Positions 47,939 through 61,260 of a stretch of DNA of 64,000 nucleotides are shown one piece after another. The notes under the pieces were generated by a model that made no database searches, was not told the DNA's origin, and saw nothing but the letters and a program-made list of their open reading frames with translations. A program made the position numbers and the translations under genes. How positions within the stretch are numbered: position 1 is the first letter of the stretch; each line of letters starts with the position of its first letter. This DNA is from Centroberyx gerrardi (taxonomy: Eukaryota > Chordata > Actinopteri > Beryciformes > Berycidae), in assembly GCF_048128805.1 (NCBI RefSeq), contig NC_136016.1, forward strand, positions 6,832,501-6,896,500, written 5' to 3'.

Positions 47939-50900
47939 TCTCTGTCTCTCTCTCTCTCTCTGTGTGTGTGATTGATCTGTCTTCCTCCGGGTCTGCGGAA
48001 TTCCATTGAGGAACTCTTTGGGATTGTTGGAATTCCAGGCGGAGTGCATGTGTGGGTTAGCGGGAGGCAGCGGGCGCCCGTGTGTTCCCGTCATCCCCGG
48101 GCTCGTTATCAGCCAGGCTGGCCGTCGCCTGCCCTCGCACACCAAAGCCTCTTGCTCCAAATTCACACAGCACCGCGAGCGCTCGTCCTCAGCCTCCGTT
48201 TCAGCACAGAATGCCCTGGCAGTGTTCCTGTCAGCATTCTTTTTTTTTTTCTTTTTTTCCTTGAATGTTTGCTGTCGCTCGCACTTATCACTGCTACAAA
48301 ACAGAACGACATGCACGGGGAGGGCCGATTGCATGCTAATATTGGGTGTGGCAGAAACTAGGAGCGTTGCCGTCTTCCGTCAGCTGTATTCCTGTCATTG
48401 TTTTCTCTTCAGAGTAAGATAATTGTGCATGTCACGATGAAGCCAATTATTTGCCTGTCCTAGGTCTCAGTCCTTGCAGTGAGAACAAGGAGTGTCCCGA
48501 TGCAGACACCGTCTCCCGTGGCCTCCCTCTGGCATTTCACTACATACTTCAGCTCATGTGCTGCAAATCACTGGGAATAACATGCACTGCTGCTTTTAAT
48601 TAACCCATACTGCCTGGCACAATGTAAAAGTTTGATGCTGAGCTCAGCAAGAATAAAGGAAGACATTGTGTATTTGAGTTATGCAAGATAATCTAGAGCA
48701 ACTAGTCTCCAACATGCTCTATATTTGAGTAGCTCACCATGTTTCCCACTCGGCTCGGAAATATTTGATCTGTGCCGAGCTGTGCGATACAAGACACAGC
48801 ACATGCTTATTCCTACCATCCACGTAGGTTATGTAATGAATTGATCCTTCCTGTTGCTCCAACCCCCCCCCCACCCTCCCCCTCCTCCTCTGTTTCTTTC
48901 TTGCACTTTCTCTCTCTCTCTCTCTCTTTTACATGCACACACTGGACAGATTTGTTCATTTGTTCTAGGTCAGTAGCAGCAGGTTTTTTCGAAAGGAGTG
49001 CGGTCCTTCTCTGAAAGCTGGAAAGCTGAACGTAGAATCCGGCATTCCCAACAGTCGAGACATGTCATGCATACATTCAGTGCTTTTATTTGCATGCGTG
49101 CCTGGTGGAGCGCCTGCATCCCTCGCCACAGCGTGCAGCACGCCAGTACTTAACTCTCATTATGAGCTATTGTATTTTGCATGCATATCTGCAGACTCTA
49201 CCCTATATTGTCCACACTTGGACAGCGGGGGCCTAGCCTATGTGTATATTAAATGGACTGAAATGCATCCGGATTGCAGTTGTCAGGTTATGGTGATATG
49301 TGCGCTGGTAAACCTGTCTTCTTCCTTTGAGGAGCGTGCTGCGTCTCGTCTCGGCATCTGCATATACAGAAGACTGGTAAGGCAGCAGAATTCCACTGCA
49401 AGCCTGCCCTGCGTACACACCCATACAGAAAGTGAAAGGATGCTGCCGATTTATTATAATTACGCCGCAGCAGGCCTTGATTCTGGCAATGTTCGAGCTA
49501 ACCATGTGTGAAAGTTGCAGGTGTGGTAATGCACATGGAAATAGTTTCCTTATTCGTGCTTGCTGTAGGTGTGGAAGTCAGTAGGTTTCACTGTGCTGGG
49601 TTCAAACCAGTGTTGGTTATGGACCTATTAGGAGAGTGTTGGTTTTCAGTTACTATTGTTGTCTGTGTAAATGCGTGTGGGAGGGGCTCAAACTGACATT
49701 TTAGTGCAACAAAGCTGCTTTGGAAAGTGGAGACCAGGAGGCAGGCAGCAAGAGGCCACCGGTGGAGGGCCACATAGCACAGTGGTGGCACACCCTGCAC
49801 TGTTTCAACAAACCAGGACACATTGGACACACCGTGTTTTTGTGCGTGTGTGTGTGTGTGTGTGCCCTCACATCCATGCATGATAAGCCTTCAGGACAGC
49901 TTTTGATGATTTGACAATGACAGATTTGTTTACAGCTACAAATGTTTGGATTTTCTCTGGACAAGCTTAAGACATCTCAGCAATGTGAAAAATTCAAGTT
50001 ATTCCAGCAGCACTGTTTCATGTCTTTTGAGAGACACACCTTTTAGCTGTACTGTTAATAGCAAGTTATGACATCAGAGGGCGGTGCACCTGAAGAGTGT
50101 TGACCTTAAAAATTATTGCTGTGTGAGCAAGGCATTCTTCCAAGCATTGTGCGTCGGCTGCTCAAACCGTCACTCACGTTCCCGAGCGTTCACGGGGGAA
50201 AAAACCATAAGCTCTTATGAATCGGGGGCAGATCCCATGTGACCGCCCCTCCTCCTGCTACGTTTCAGCACAGAGGCGTCACTTTTGTCAGAACAGGGCT
50301 TCGTACATAGCATAGGAGCATGTATGTTTACTGTGACAAGCTCTAACCAGGCCCGGCTGCTGCGAGCCAGTCTGGGGAGGTTTGAGCCAGATGCTGAGTT
50401 GAGACAAGGCAACCAGTCACACACACACACACATGCACACATATACAGGCGCGCATACACACGCACCCATGGTCACACCCTTAGGAGCGCTGCAACGCCC
50501 CGTTAACAAGGCGCCCAGCCGTTAAGCCCTCAGTGCCGTACCTCCAGATGGAGCGACCACACCTGGGCTTCCAGACATATTCCTCTTGCTCTCAACGCCT
50601 GTTTCATTCAATTAGGATCTGGAGTCATTTACTGCATCCAACCGTAAGTGTCAGCTTTGAGATGGAGCTACAGTAGTTGTGCAATTACAATATCCACCAT
50701 CTGATATGCAAGAAATGATAGATTTAGGTTGTGTCTAAAATACATGGGGCATTCTAAATTGGCCTGACTTTAGTGTTTGTGAACTGTTTTATCCTGAAAC
50801 ACACTGACCCAGCAATTGGGCAGAAGCAGTCAGTGAGTGATGGCTGGGTGAAGTTTGAGTTAGTCAGCCTCATTTTCCATCAGTGGGAGTTTTTAAGTGC

Positions 50901-53900
50901 CTGATGGCTGTTGTTATCTGTGGACAGAGCCAGCGAATCATCAGAGCATTTTGACATTTCAAATTCACTGGAGTGCTGGAGTTGTAGGATTTGTTGGCAT
51001 TGTACGTCTGGCAAAGGCAAATCTGCTCTATGATAGAAAACTGCGAACACTGAACATACGAACATGGAGAGCCAACCTGTGTTCACATTGTGCTGTATCA
51101 CCAGAAGATTCCATTAAGGTTTTGAAAGTTTCCCCTTAATTTCCCCTTAAATTGATTTGAGCCAGAAGTACATAGGCCTGTGCCAGTTAAATTTGATTTG
51201 CTTTACTGCTCATGTCAGTGGTAGCTGCTCTGCTTGGGAAACGGCTGGAAAGAAAGTTGGCTAAGGTTTGCACCATGCTGCACAGACTGCTCTTGTTGAA
51301 GACTAGGACAAACGCTGATCAACTGATTTCCCATCACCTATTTTTAGCACTTGCGATATATGTGTTTTTATCTTTAGGTGTGTGCTGCCAGTGAAACCAT
51401 ATTTGATGAGGGGTCTGATAAGTCTGCCCTCATCTGTTTTTACTTGATTCAGATGGAAAAAAACTGAGGTTTGCCGATATATGGAGCCGAAAATACTGAA
51501 AGTGACATTAGGGAATTAAACCTTTGTCCACACAAGGGCTTTGTAGTCCCATTGGTATTTAGATTTCTTGTACATTGTGATAGAGGGTCTTGCCCCTGCT
51601 CTTACACATTTCTAATTATCTTTGTGCTTTTGTCTCTCATCAGGTAAGAGGAAGCCGGTGCTCAAGCTCTCCAAGGAGGTGTTTGAGCAGCCTCCTCCTG
51701 CTGCAGTGTAAGACTCTTTTTTTACTCCACAATGACCATGTCAAATGCATGCATTATCGTATCCAAGCTTCTATCCCTGCAAAGGTCTTATTCGGATAAG
51801 CTGTTTATATGCAGCCTCATATCCCGATCGCAAACAGCCTTGTAATACATGAATCATCAGAAAATGAGGATAATCAGAATGCTGAATATTAACATGAAAA
51901 CAGAAGCTAGAAACCATCGGTAAACAGGATAAGGTATCGACCCGCCTCCAAAATCAGAATTTCCCAGCTGTCATATTCATGTTCCTCATAATGGGGACAT
52001 CAGCTTATCCTGGGTGCTGTAACTCGAACATGCACTTATTGGAATATTGGAATACAAATGTGCCTACAAAAAGCATGGGATCTCTTCATATCACACCTCT
52101 GATATTTGGGGTATTTCAACCCAATCAAACATGCATATTGTAAATATCTCCCGAACACCTTAACTCGAGGCTCCGACTCGCATTGCGTGTAGTGCAATGG
52201 AGCCCCAAATTATTCCGGGCTGCATAAATACTACGTTCGTTCAGTAAGTCTTGAAATTTCTGTAAACAAAACTGTAATAGCAGAGACAGTGCGGTTGTAA
52301 GCCAGGAGTCAGACTGTCAGGCACGTTCCCCAGGGGAGTAATGAGGGGATAGCACTTGCCTTTCATGCCCGGCTACTGAAGTGCTGCTTAGGCTGATGGA
52401 GAGCAGAGACTCGGGAACTTGTCCTACATTTTCATTGACAAACAGAAACGACTGTGCGGTAAGAAGCGGGGAACCTTAATGTTGTGTTTTTCTTCGATTT
52501 GCACTCGCAGTATTCCACTCTTTTATTGTGTTGTTGTGTCCTTAGAGAGCAGCGTTTAATCAGATTGTAATGAATGTGTGTCTGTGTTGCAGACCCCCCA
52601 GAGATTTGGATTCGAAAGCTTGTGTAACCATCGGAGAGAAGGTACGTTCGCTCATTATTCGATCAGTTCATATTTTCCCTCATGTTTGCGCTTTTGTGCG
52701 TTTAATAGGAATCAAATCAAAGCTTTTCAATTTGTACATTTTTTTTTTATCTTAACCTGGACTCTTACATAACTTTTCACTGTTTACTCTTTTCCTTCCC
52801 CGAGTGTATTTTTGGGTGAGTAAGGTCCCTCGCTCTCAGTGCAGAAAGGCTGGCTTAATAAAGGGTCCCTTGGCTGTAAAGAACGCCCCAGTGAACATTA
52901 CAGCCGAATTGAACACTTCTGATTGTGGGGAGACTGGAATGCCTTTTACTGCCCATCAGGCAGTAAAAATATTTATTTTAAACTCATCAAATAAGTGGAA
53001 TTTTCCATTGGCAAAGATGCCCGCTTTTTCTCTTTTCAAGTTGGCCAGAAGTCAGAGTGACTGATTTTTTTTTTTTTTTTGTTTGTTTTTTTGCTTGAAT
53101 AATGCAAAAAAAAAAAAGTTTTGCATCTTGCCACACTATGAAGGAGACTATGTTACTTAGTGTTTTCAGACTTCAAAGCCCCCTTGCCTCTCTCGGGGTA
53201 GCTGTTCAAACAGAGTCCCGTCGCAGAGTGTGTGCATTTTCTTTACAACAGAGATAAGAGATACCGCCAGCCTGCATAACACCGCTTGGAATTATTCTCC
53301 TCACGGTTCGGTCCGCAGTTTTTATTTGTTTGCAGGAGTTGAGGATCGGGTGCACAAACCCAGCGAACTCCTCACCTCGTAGCCAACTTGTTTTCACTGT
53401 TGAATCTTTCCTCCCTTCCTCTTTAATTCTCTGTCAGTGCAGCACTTTTCATTTTTGACTCAGTTGACTCTGTTTGTGTCGCCCTCTGTCCGGAGCAGAA
53501 CTTTGTGGTGAAGGCAGATGACCTGGAGCAGATCTGTGAGCTGGGTCGAGGGGCGTACGGCGTGGTGGACAAGATGAGGCACATGCCCAGCGGCCTCATC
53601 ATGGCTGTCAAGGTGGGTGAGGGATGACCAGAGGAGGGTCGACTCAAATGTGGTTCTTCTGCATTGTCAGCACCCGTAAAAGGGCATTCACACCAAGCGT
53701 TTGGTTTGGTGCGGTTTATTTGAACTCTGGAGTGTCCTTTAGTTCACTTTAGTTCAAACTACAAGAAACAACCGCAAAACACAAGGTTTTAAGGTCAAGG
53801 TCAAGGTCAAACTTTATTATCCCAGATAGGGAAATTCAGGTGGTCAAGGTGCAAAAGTACACAAAGCAGTCATAAAAACAAATATAAATACAACAATACA

Positions 53901-56900
53901 ATATACAGTCCCCCCTTCCATCCGCCCAACACACGCGCCCACACACACACACACACACACACAAGCACCCCCGCTCTGGCATACGCTGACACACACACTA
54001 ATGTAGAGACAGATAAATACTTCATATACAGTGGACTACATGATCCCTGAGAAACAAAATCTACAAGGTTTTATATAAGGTTTCATATTCAGCTAGTTCC
54101 TCATGTGTTCTTAACTGGTATGAACACCAGAGAAAGTAAATTATGGCAAATAGCATAGACAAGTCCATCATGCTTAGGTAAAGTTACAGGGACTGGAATC
54201 AGATTCTCTAACCTGGCAGGATGACAGGTCACCAAAACTCTGTCCAATAAACAAGCTCCTTGTGAGTCATGTGACTTTTGTTTACAAGGCCTGGTTCACT
54301 TGTAATTGGAACCTAAACTAACCAAATACTAAAATGCGACAAAGTAAACTTTTCAGCTGTGGTTCGGACCAAAGAAAACAAACTGTAGGTGTGATCGCAC
54401 CTTTATTGTCATCACATTTTACACATTGTTCTAATAGGAGCTGATGCTTGGGATTTAGACAGCAGCATTTTACAATAGACCTCTTGAGGCAAAGATGAAG
54501 ATGTTGAAAGCTCATTGAGGATCGTGTGTTATATCATTCCTAAGTGCTCTCCATTGTTATGAGCATTTGTTTTTCCTCTCTTCGCTCCCTCAGCGGATCC
54601 GGGCCACAGTGAACACTCAGGAGCAGAAGAGGCTGCTTATGGACCTGGACATCTCCATGAGGACGGTGGATTGCTTCTACACAGTCACCTTCTACGGAGC
54701 ACTATTTAGAGAGGTAGCACAACATAAACACTACTCTTCTGCATCATTAATATAACACATAAACACACTGCAATGTTGGATTTCCAAACCGTTTTTGAAT
54801 CTTCTTAATTGGGGGGTGTGCTTGGAGTGATAAGTGAGGTCCAGCGTGGCAGAATATCAAGTTAAAACACATTTTTGACGTAGCCTCAATTGATCATGAT
54901 GACCCAGTTGTGATATTTGCGCCGCGGCAGTCACTCACAATTCCAAATTATGCAAAGTACGGCCCAGCTCTGTCAGTGTAAATGTCCAAATTTGCATCCA
55001 TCATGTTGACGTGCAAAAAAAAAGCTAGAACCACAAGTGGATACTGACAAAAAACACACAGTATGACCAACAAAAAATTCACAAGATTTTCGGATGCAGA
55101 TAACTTCCTCCAGAAGCGAGTCGATCCGCAGGATATCCCACCGTGACTCACATTGGAAAAAACTGTAGCTTCCCGTCTGTTGATCTGCCTGCTGTCAGGA
55201 ATGTGGCCCGGCCGCTTTGTTGCTGTTTTCCCAGTCTCTTTCCAAATTCTGCCCCCCACCACCGCCACTAAACTGTCTGTTCTCCACCCCACCCCACCCC
55301 ACCCCATCCCCGCTGCCTGTTACCAGGGTGACGTATGGATCTGTATGGAGCTGATGGACACCTCTCTGGATAAGTTCTACAAGCAGGTGATTGAGAAGGG
55401 CATGACCATCCCAGAGGACATCTTGGGCAAGATGGCCGTCTCGGTGAGTGAATGCCCGACTCTGAATGACGGGCTTGGTCGATGCGCTTGTCATCCTCCG
55501 CATCCTTCCTTTTGATATTAGCTTAATGAGGGATATGTCTGATGTTATTCTCATTGGCCTTTTAATGGGCTTTGTCATTACAGATAGTAAAAGCTCTGGA
55601 GCATCTGCACAGTAATCTGCAAGTCATACACAGAGGTAAGAGCAGTGGAAACGCATTACACCTCGCAGAGACTGTCAATATCCACCCTGTAACACACTCA
55701 CTGAGTCTCTTCTCCCTTTCTTTGTTTCTTTCTTGCATTCCTACTCCCTACTTTCCCCCTGGGCTAGAGGTCAGCAGCGGAGTTAAGAGTTAATGTCTTC
55801 TGTCTCAAACCACAGTGGTCCAGCCGTGACCACCGTGCGGCTCTCGCTGCATTAAAGGTCCATGTAGTCATTTAGGAAGATTACAAGTCACCAAAATAAA
55901 GTCACACAATTGGGCCTCTCCAGTGACCACAGTGCTATTTCTTGAGTGTGACTGCGGCCGTGCGAGCCAGTCGCTCTCGGTCGCAGTTCTCTCTCTGTGC
56001 CGAATCTATATTGCGGTCGTGCGAGCGTTACATAAGCTGACGAGGCAGCTGGCGGTGACGTCTTTCTCTTCTTCCCCTGCCTCCCGTTGCAGACGTGAAG
56101 CCCTCCAACGTGCTGATCAACACGCAGGGCCAGGTGAAGATGTGCGACTTCGGGATCAGCGGCTACCTGGTGGACTCCGTGGCCAAGACCATGGATGCTG
56201 GCTGCAAGCCCTACATGGCGGTAAGCAGGAAGAGATCAAACGGGACGAAAGATCAGACGAAAAGGAATGAAGAACTCGTGTGATTCGTTATGCTGTGATT
56301 TAACAGCGTTTTATAATTCACTGTCCCAGACCTGAGGCCTCATTTTTCAGAGAGTTCTTTGATTTTATCCTATGATTCATCATACTCATTTGAAATAATA
56401 GGATTATTACCCTGGATAATAATAGATATTAGATTTAGCTTTGGATATAGCGCAGAAAATTGGAGGGAATTGCTGCTTATCGTGACATCAAGCTCAAATT
56501 CTCATAAATCACAACTTTGGCTTGAATTTGGTCATGAGTACAGACTTAGTGCATGATAAAGCTTTATAACTGAGACCCCCGGCTCTTCAATAGACGGGTA
56601 AGCGGGTCCACCTCTCTCTCCCATCATCATCCACGCCCCTTAATGAGCCCTGTTAGACTTTAACTGCCGTGTTCCCAAAGAGAGCGTGTGTCCACACCGC
56701 TGCTGATTGGCTGAGCGGGTTTTAGGGCCCCGCTAGCACTCAGGGACCAGAGTGGTCTGTGTGTGTACAAGAAGTTTTAGGATGGCAGGGAGGTGTGCAG
56801 GTCGTCCTTGACAACCGCCGCCACGTGTGACATCATCTGCCCTTCTGCTCCCCCCCCCACCCACCCCCCCACCCCCCCACTAGCCGGAGAGGATCAACCC

Positions 56901-59900
56901 GGAGACGAATCAGAAAGGCTACAACGTCAAGTCGGACATCTGGAGTTTAGGAATCACAATGGTAAATCAGTTTGTTTAATGTTTGTTTTAAATCTGTGTG
57001 AATTTATAATGGGAAAACGTCTCATGTCACTCACTTGGTACACATTTTAGGGTGGTGACCCGCAGTTCATTTGTTTCATCAGTTTTTCCAATCGTCTTCA
57101 TTACTGCAAAAAATGGGAAGCATCTCAAGGGTAAAAATGATTCCTAATGAGGAGAAACCCAGTATCCTATGAGCCAGCGCTCGAGACGAAATGGTGTCTA
57201 GACGTTTTATTATGAGTTGTTAAATATTCATAGCTTGCTCATTTGCACATTTCCAACTCGGACCAAAGAATATTTTGGCGTCGACGATTCAGCGGTCTAT
57301 GTAATTTCACATCTTTTTGACTTGGCTAGTCCTTCCAATCTCTTCTTATTAGATTGGCCCTTACAGATGCGTATCTCGCTTCATAAACGATCCAAAAGAA
57401 GGCATGATCCAAACGAAGTCAAGTTTTTTAATGGTAATGGAGTGCAAAAGGTTTGGTGGGTACAATAGCCAGACTGGGGTGTTGGGGTTTAAATGATAGA
57501 GGTTAAAGGAACAGTTCGGGATTTTCAGAAACTGTTTCATCATGAACTGCACATCCATTAACACTTTGCTTCAGTTTTTTGAAGGGAGTTTTTATTAACT
57601 AACTAATATTTTCACAAAATATTTGACTATATATAAAGACTTAAAGCATAACTCCAAGATAGCATCAAAACTGTATGAGAAAGGCATGGGTTGAGATCAT
57701 TTTCATTTACATCTTTTTACCGACTTCAATTGGAATGATGAAAAAAAGCGTGAAAATGTGGAGTTATGCTTTAAATTTGTTGAAGAAATTGTTTCCAGTT
57801 TCACTGACTTGCTCTAGCACTGACGGCACATGTGAATAACCCCTATTTTGAAACCTTAATGACCGAAACAGACGTGCAGGTGCTTTTTGGATGGACCGAA
57901 AGTTCCATGATTAATCAGCTAGGCCCAGTGAAAACCCAAACTATCCCTGAAGTGCTGCCAAAGCCAGTGTTACAGGAACCTTTCTGTACTGCATCCTCCC
58001 GCCTCAGATCGAGCTGGCCATCCTGCGCTTCCCCTATGACTCATGGGGCACCCCCTTCCAGCAGCTCAAGCAGGTGGTGGAAGAACCATCGCCCCAGCTT
58101 CCCGCCGACCAGTTCTCCCCCGAGTTTGTGGACTTCACCTCTCAGTGGTACGTCCTCTCACCTCTTCCGCCCCCTTTTTTTTCCACTAACCAGACCCACT
58201 CCCAGCGTAGCATTCAGTTCCACATTTTGAGTGTATTCAACGAGCCACTCAAGTCCGGCCTCTTTAAAAAAAGGAAGCCGGCAGAGTCTACTCACAGGAT
58301 GCTCCACACAAGGCCGCTGTGACCTTGCCACAAAGCCACAATAAATCTAGAAAAAAACTGTCTATCGATTCCAACTGCGTGGGCTTGAGTTAATCCCCCC
58401 CCTCCCCCTCCTCATCAGATTGAGTTCATTATGACATTCTTTGGTTGTTGTTGTTGTTGTGTGGCCAAGAGCCTGTTCTGACCTGGACAGAATGTAACGG
58501 GGTGTGCCAGGGCTCTCCAGCCCTCCGAGGAATGTGTCTGAATATGTATTCTCACCAACCTGTTGTGTCTAGTCTGCAGCGCTGCGGGAGATTAGCTCGC
58601 CCCTCCGACGGGGCTCTCGGCGTGCGTTGAAGGGTGTTTGATACACGGTGTCACTGATGGGTCCTCGCACGTCGGGCTCCTTCTCCTGGCGCTAGGTCTA
58701 GTGTTTAGCGGTGGCTGTGCTGTGTTTCGGCAGCCATTTTCGTCTGAATTGCTTATCCATGCAGGTATTCATCTGTTGGCAGGATGCGGTTCCTTTGTTT
58801 TTATGTGCTGCCACCATGGTACATAGTATCCGGGACATTATGTGTGTCTGAACACTGTCTGTCTGTCTTGTGAACACAGTTACTCAAGAATAATATATGA
58901 TAGAAACTTCATACTTGCACAACAGTTACAGGTCTAAACTACTATAACTCCTTAATGAGTATGAGGAGTTCATATTAATACCGCCCATGTGTTTTGTGAA
59001 GACAGAAATATTTGCTAATCAATGCATTGATTAACTTCATTTATGACCTCATCATCATAACTGTTTTTTTATATTGTATACCAGTAGAGCTGTGTTTGCA
59101 GACTGAGGGCTGAGACTGCACTTTTCAGTAGAACTTCAAGAGTATTCTTCATGCTCTTGCGTAAAACAGAATCTTGTGGTTTGTGGCTTAATTCTTAGGA
59201 AAGGAATTATCAGTTCTCCTTAGCAAGTAGCATTGGATTACTAGGCTGTACCCTCCTGATATGGATATCTTGCCTGCAGTTTACATGACATTGCTTTTCC
59301 AGCCTATAGTTTTGGCTGTATCTCTTTTGCACTGGCTCGCTCACAGACCAATTGGACTACTGGAAGAAAATGGACAGAAACCAGACACTCCTGATTATTT
59401 CCTCTGACGTATTCCTTTATTCCCTGAAAATGACACAAAACAAAAACTGAGATCAAAGTCCTCGAGCCATTACTAGTGCTGTCTTTTCCTTGTCAGTCCA
59501 TTATCTGGCTCCTGTGGGATAATAGAACGAAGTAATCACTGAATGAAAAGCCAAGATTTGGGAGTGGGATACTTCAATCAGCCATGTATTATTAGTGATG
59601 AATCTATTGTGAATTAATATCTATGTTGCTTTTTGCCTCCCCAGCTTGAAGAAAAATTCCAAAGAGCGGCCAAATTACACAGAACTCATGGTGAGTGTTT
59701 TTGTGTTTATTTTATTATTACTACTGTTACTAACTGCTACTAATTGATTTAACAATTCTGCTATTCTGCTCTTTTCAACACTTGAGATGCCCAACAGATG
59801 CATGGAGGTGGTTAGGCCTCCTTGTAATACTCTCAGTCAGACACTGGAGGGCGCACTAAGTCCATTAGTTTCATATGGCTGAAAGTCCTTTTCCCTCACT

Positions 59901-60091
59901 TGAGCAGATCAGCTAAGATGCTTCAGTACATAGACCAATTGTGATACTGCATCTAATGAGATGTTTATTTTCACAGTCATTCAGACTAACTGACATCTCG
60001 TTCTCCTCCGCAGCAACATGCCTTCTTCACCTCCCATGAGGCCAAAGAAACCGACGTGGCTAGCTTTGTGAAAGTCATCTTGGGGGACTGA
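44027..60091 (+). CDS. map2k6: MAP2K6 (MKK6), dual-specificity p38 MAP kinase kinase
   Basis: Twelve coding exons are read: 44027-44045, 51644-51707, 52593-52641, 53499-53612, 54594-54713, 55327-55443, 55584-55635, 56093-56220, 56884-56961, 58008-58147, 59645-59690, 60014-60091. All have GT/AG borders and close to 334 aa, the human length. The cytoplasmic kinase phosphorylates the TGY loop of p38 kinases after stress or cytokine signals. The N-terminus MSQPKGGKRKPVLKLSKEVF contains the basic-hydrophobic p38 docking site. The Gly-rich loop is GRGAYG (60-65), catalytic lysine K82 (IMAVK), HRD is VIHRDVKPSN (175-184), DFG is 197-199 and the activation-loop S207 and T211 lie in SVAKT, as in human. 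APE spans exons 8-9 (YMA|PERINPE). The final exon reads QHAFFTSHEAKETDVASFVK and ends GD. The sequence is closer to MAP2K6 than MAP2K3. The start is conserved, but an in-frame ATG lies 72 bp upstream. Confidence 0.97.
45087..45137 (+). repeat. (CA)n microsatellite
   Basis: An uninterrupted CA run of about 50 bp in map2k6 intron 1. Confidence 0.97.
47803..47968 (+). repeat. Poly-C and (CT)n tracts
   Basis: A run of about 22 C is followed, 60 bp on, by about 80 bp of TCTC units with periodic TCTG variants. The minus-strand reading gives an arginine/glutamate run that is not protein. Confidence 0.93.
51708..52592 (+). other. map2k6: map2k6 intron 2
   Basis: Donor GTAAGA after GCAGT and acceptor TGTGTTGCAG; unique-looking sequence with no recognised repeat. 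Confidence 0.8.
53677..54403. mobile_element. Composite DNA element in map2k6 intron 4
   Basis: The left end GGGCATTCACACCAAGCG, followed by GTTTGGTTTGG, and the right end GTTCGGACCAAAG through AGGTGTGATCGCACCT are approximate inverted complements. This is the pattern of a fish non-autonomous DNA transposon with ends like GTGTGAATGC. Inside it, at about 53792-53900, AAGGTC units precede ACTTTATTATCCCAGATAGG, which resembles the reverse-oriented 3' tail of a fish LINE. A (CA)n run is at 53940-53962. Boundaries are approximate. Confidence 0.55.
55258..55310 (+). repeat. C-rich tandem tract before map2k6 exon 6
   Basis: CACCCC units repeat just upstream of the exon 6 acceptor and appear to form its pyrimidine tract. 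A similar CCCCCCAC tract (56850-56880) precedes exon 9. Confidence 0.8.
56962..58007 (+). other. map2k6: map2k6 intron 9
   Basis: Contains a 16-bp inverted repeat, TTAAAGCATAACTCCA (57641-57656) and its complement (57759-57774), about 100 bp apart, which may be ends of a short MITE. No exon lies within. Confidence 0.6.
58148..59644 (+). other. map2k6: map2k6 intron 10
   Basis: Donor GTACGT and acceptor TTGCCTCCCCAG. Contains a short (GTT)n run at about 58444-58461 and no recognised transposon. Confidence 0.75.
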
Positions 60092-61177
60092 GTTGCCACA
60101 CTTGCCACAGGAGGGAGGGCGGACCTATTACAAAAAAAATAAATAAAATAAAATCAAACAAACAAAAGCGCCGACCGCAGCCCCTGCTACCTGCGGGACT
60201 CCACCCTGCCCCCTGTCCCGCCCTACTCCCACCCCTCCCTCTAGGACAGACAGACAGACAGACGGATGGACAGACAGATGGATGGACGGAGCTCAGAGGA
60301 GAAGGACGGCCATCCTGTCGAGGAAGCAGGAGCGAGGAGTTTGCCCCCCTCCCCCCCACCTCCACCCCTCCGTGTCCTCTTTACATTACATAGACGGGGG
60401 TGGGGAGGGGAGACGGGGGGGGGGGACAAACCAGTGTCAGGATTTCGGAGATGGCTCACACATAATCTGGATTAATTTGAAATGTCTGTATGCAAAAACT
60501 CTCCCCCTTCTTTCTTTAGATTCGTGTGCCGCCTACTACTCAAAACAGCAACTCTCTTGTTGTTACGTGTCAGTGAGTCGACCATGTGTGGATTTTGCCC
60601 TGTCATCATGGTCGACCCTAAGATGTTTTTGTTTTTTTCCTGCTAAAAAACAGAAGTGAAAAAGAGGTGCAGACTATATAAAAAAAAAAGATGAATGATA
60701 TAATTCTATCTATGTATAATCTAAATGTTTGTATACTCAAGCAAGTGTTGCATTGGTTTATTAATTGACTGCATGTACAGAATATATCTCTGGGTGAAAA
60801 TGGGCTCCGATGGCCGATGGGGAACAGTTGCAGAGTCCGACTCGGGTCGAATAGTTGACTAGTACAGACCTGGAGACTTACGGCCTCACTTTAGGCCCGC
60901 GGTGGTCAGGAGTAGGTACTGCACTTCGACTGCTTTCCCTTGTACACAACAGAGGTCTACTACACGTTTTTGGGCTCTGGCTGCCTGTATGTGTGTGCGT
61001 GTGTGTGTGTGTGTGTCAGCGGGTGCATGTCGTGTGCGTGTTACATACAAGTGAGGTGTACGTCGACATTGTGGTCAGTTGCGGGAGAGGCGCGCCCCTG
61101 TTGTCGCCTCTTCTTGTTGTCTGTACTGAGCCAATTACAACCCTCTCCACTCCATGTTCAAGACGAAAAGAACTGGA

Positions 61178-61211
<34 letters not shown>

Positions 61212-61260
61212 AATATTATATTAATTATTGTTGTTATTATTTAGATCCAGGTTTATTTCC
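60092..61260 (+). other. map2k6: Probable map2k6 3' UTR
   Basis: An A-rich AATAAA cluster lies at about 60129-60150, only 40 bp past the stop, so it is unlikely to be the only signal. The region includes a GACAGACA tract (60244-60290), a G-run near 60420, GT repeats (60990-61016) and an (ATT)n run (61180-61208). The true 3' end cannot be fixed. Confidence 0.45.
61180..61208 (+). repeat. (ATT)n microsatellite
   Basis: About 29 bp of ATT units followed by related AT-rich sequence. Confidence 0.93.

Larger units (their letters stand above)
44046..51643 (+). other. map2k6: map2k6 intron 1
   Basis: This intron of about 7.6 kb starts GTAAGA and ends TCTCTCATCAG. It holds a (CA)n run (45087-45137), a poly-T tract (45011-45028), a C-run (47803-47825) and a long CT/CTGT tract (47887-47968). 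No additional exon was recognised. Large first introns of kinase genes often hold enhancers, but none can be identified here. Confidence 0.8.

Noticed and set aside
47867-48334. 155-codon minus-strand frame ending in an Arg/Glu run
   Set aside because: The run is the (CT)n tract read in reverse, and the rest lies inside map2k6 intron 1 with no domain.
49600-49625. tRNA B-box-like GGGTTCAAACC in map2k6 intron 1
   Set aside because: No A-box or cloverleaf could be drawn around it, so neither a tRNA nor a tRNA-derived SINE is supported.
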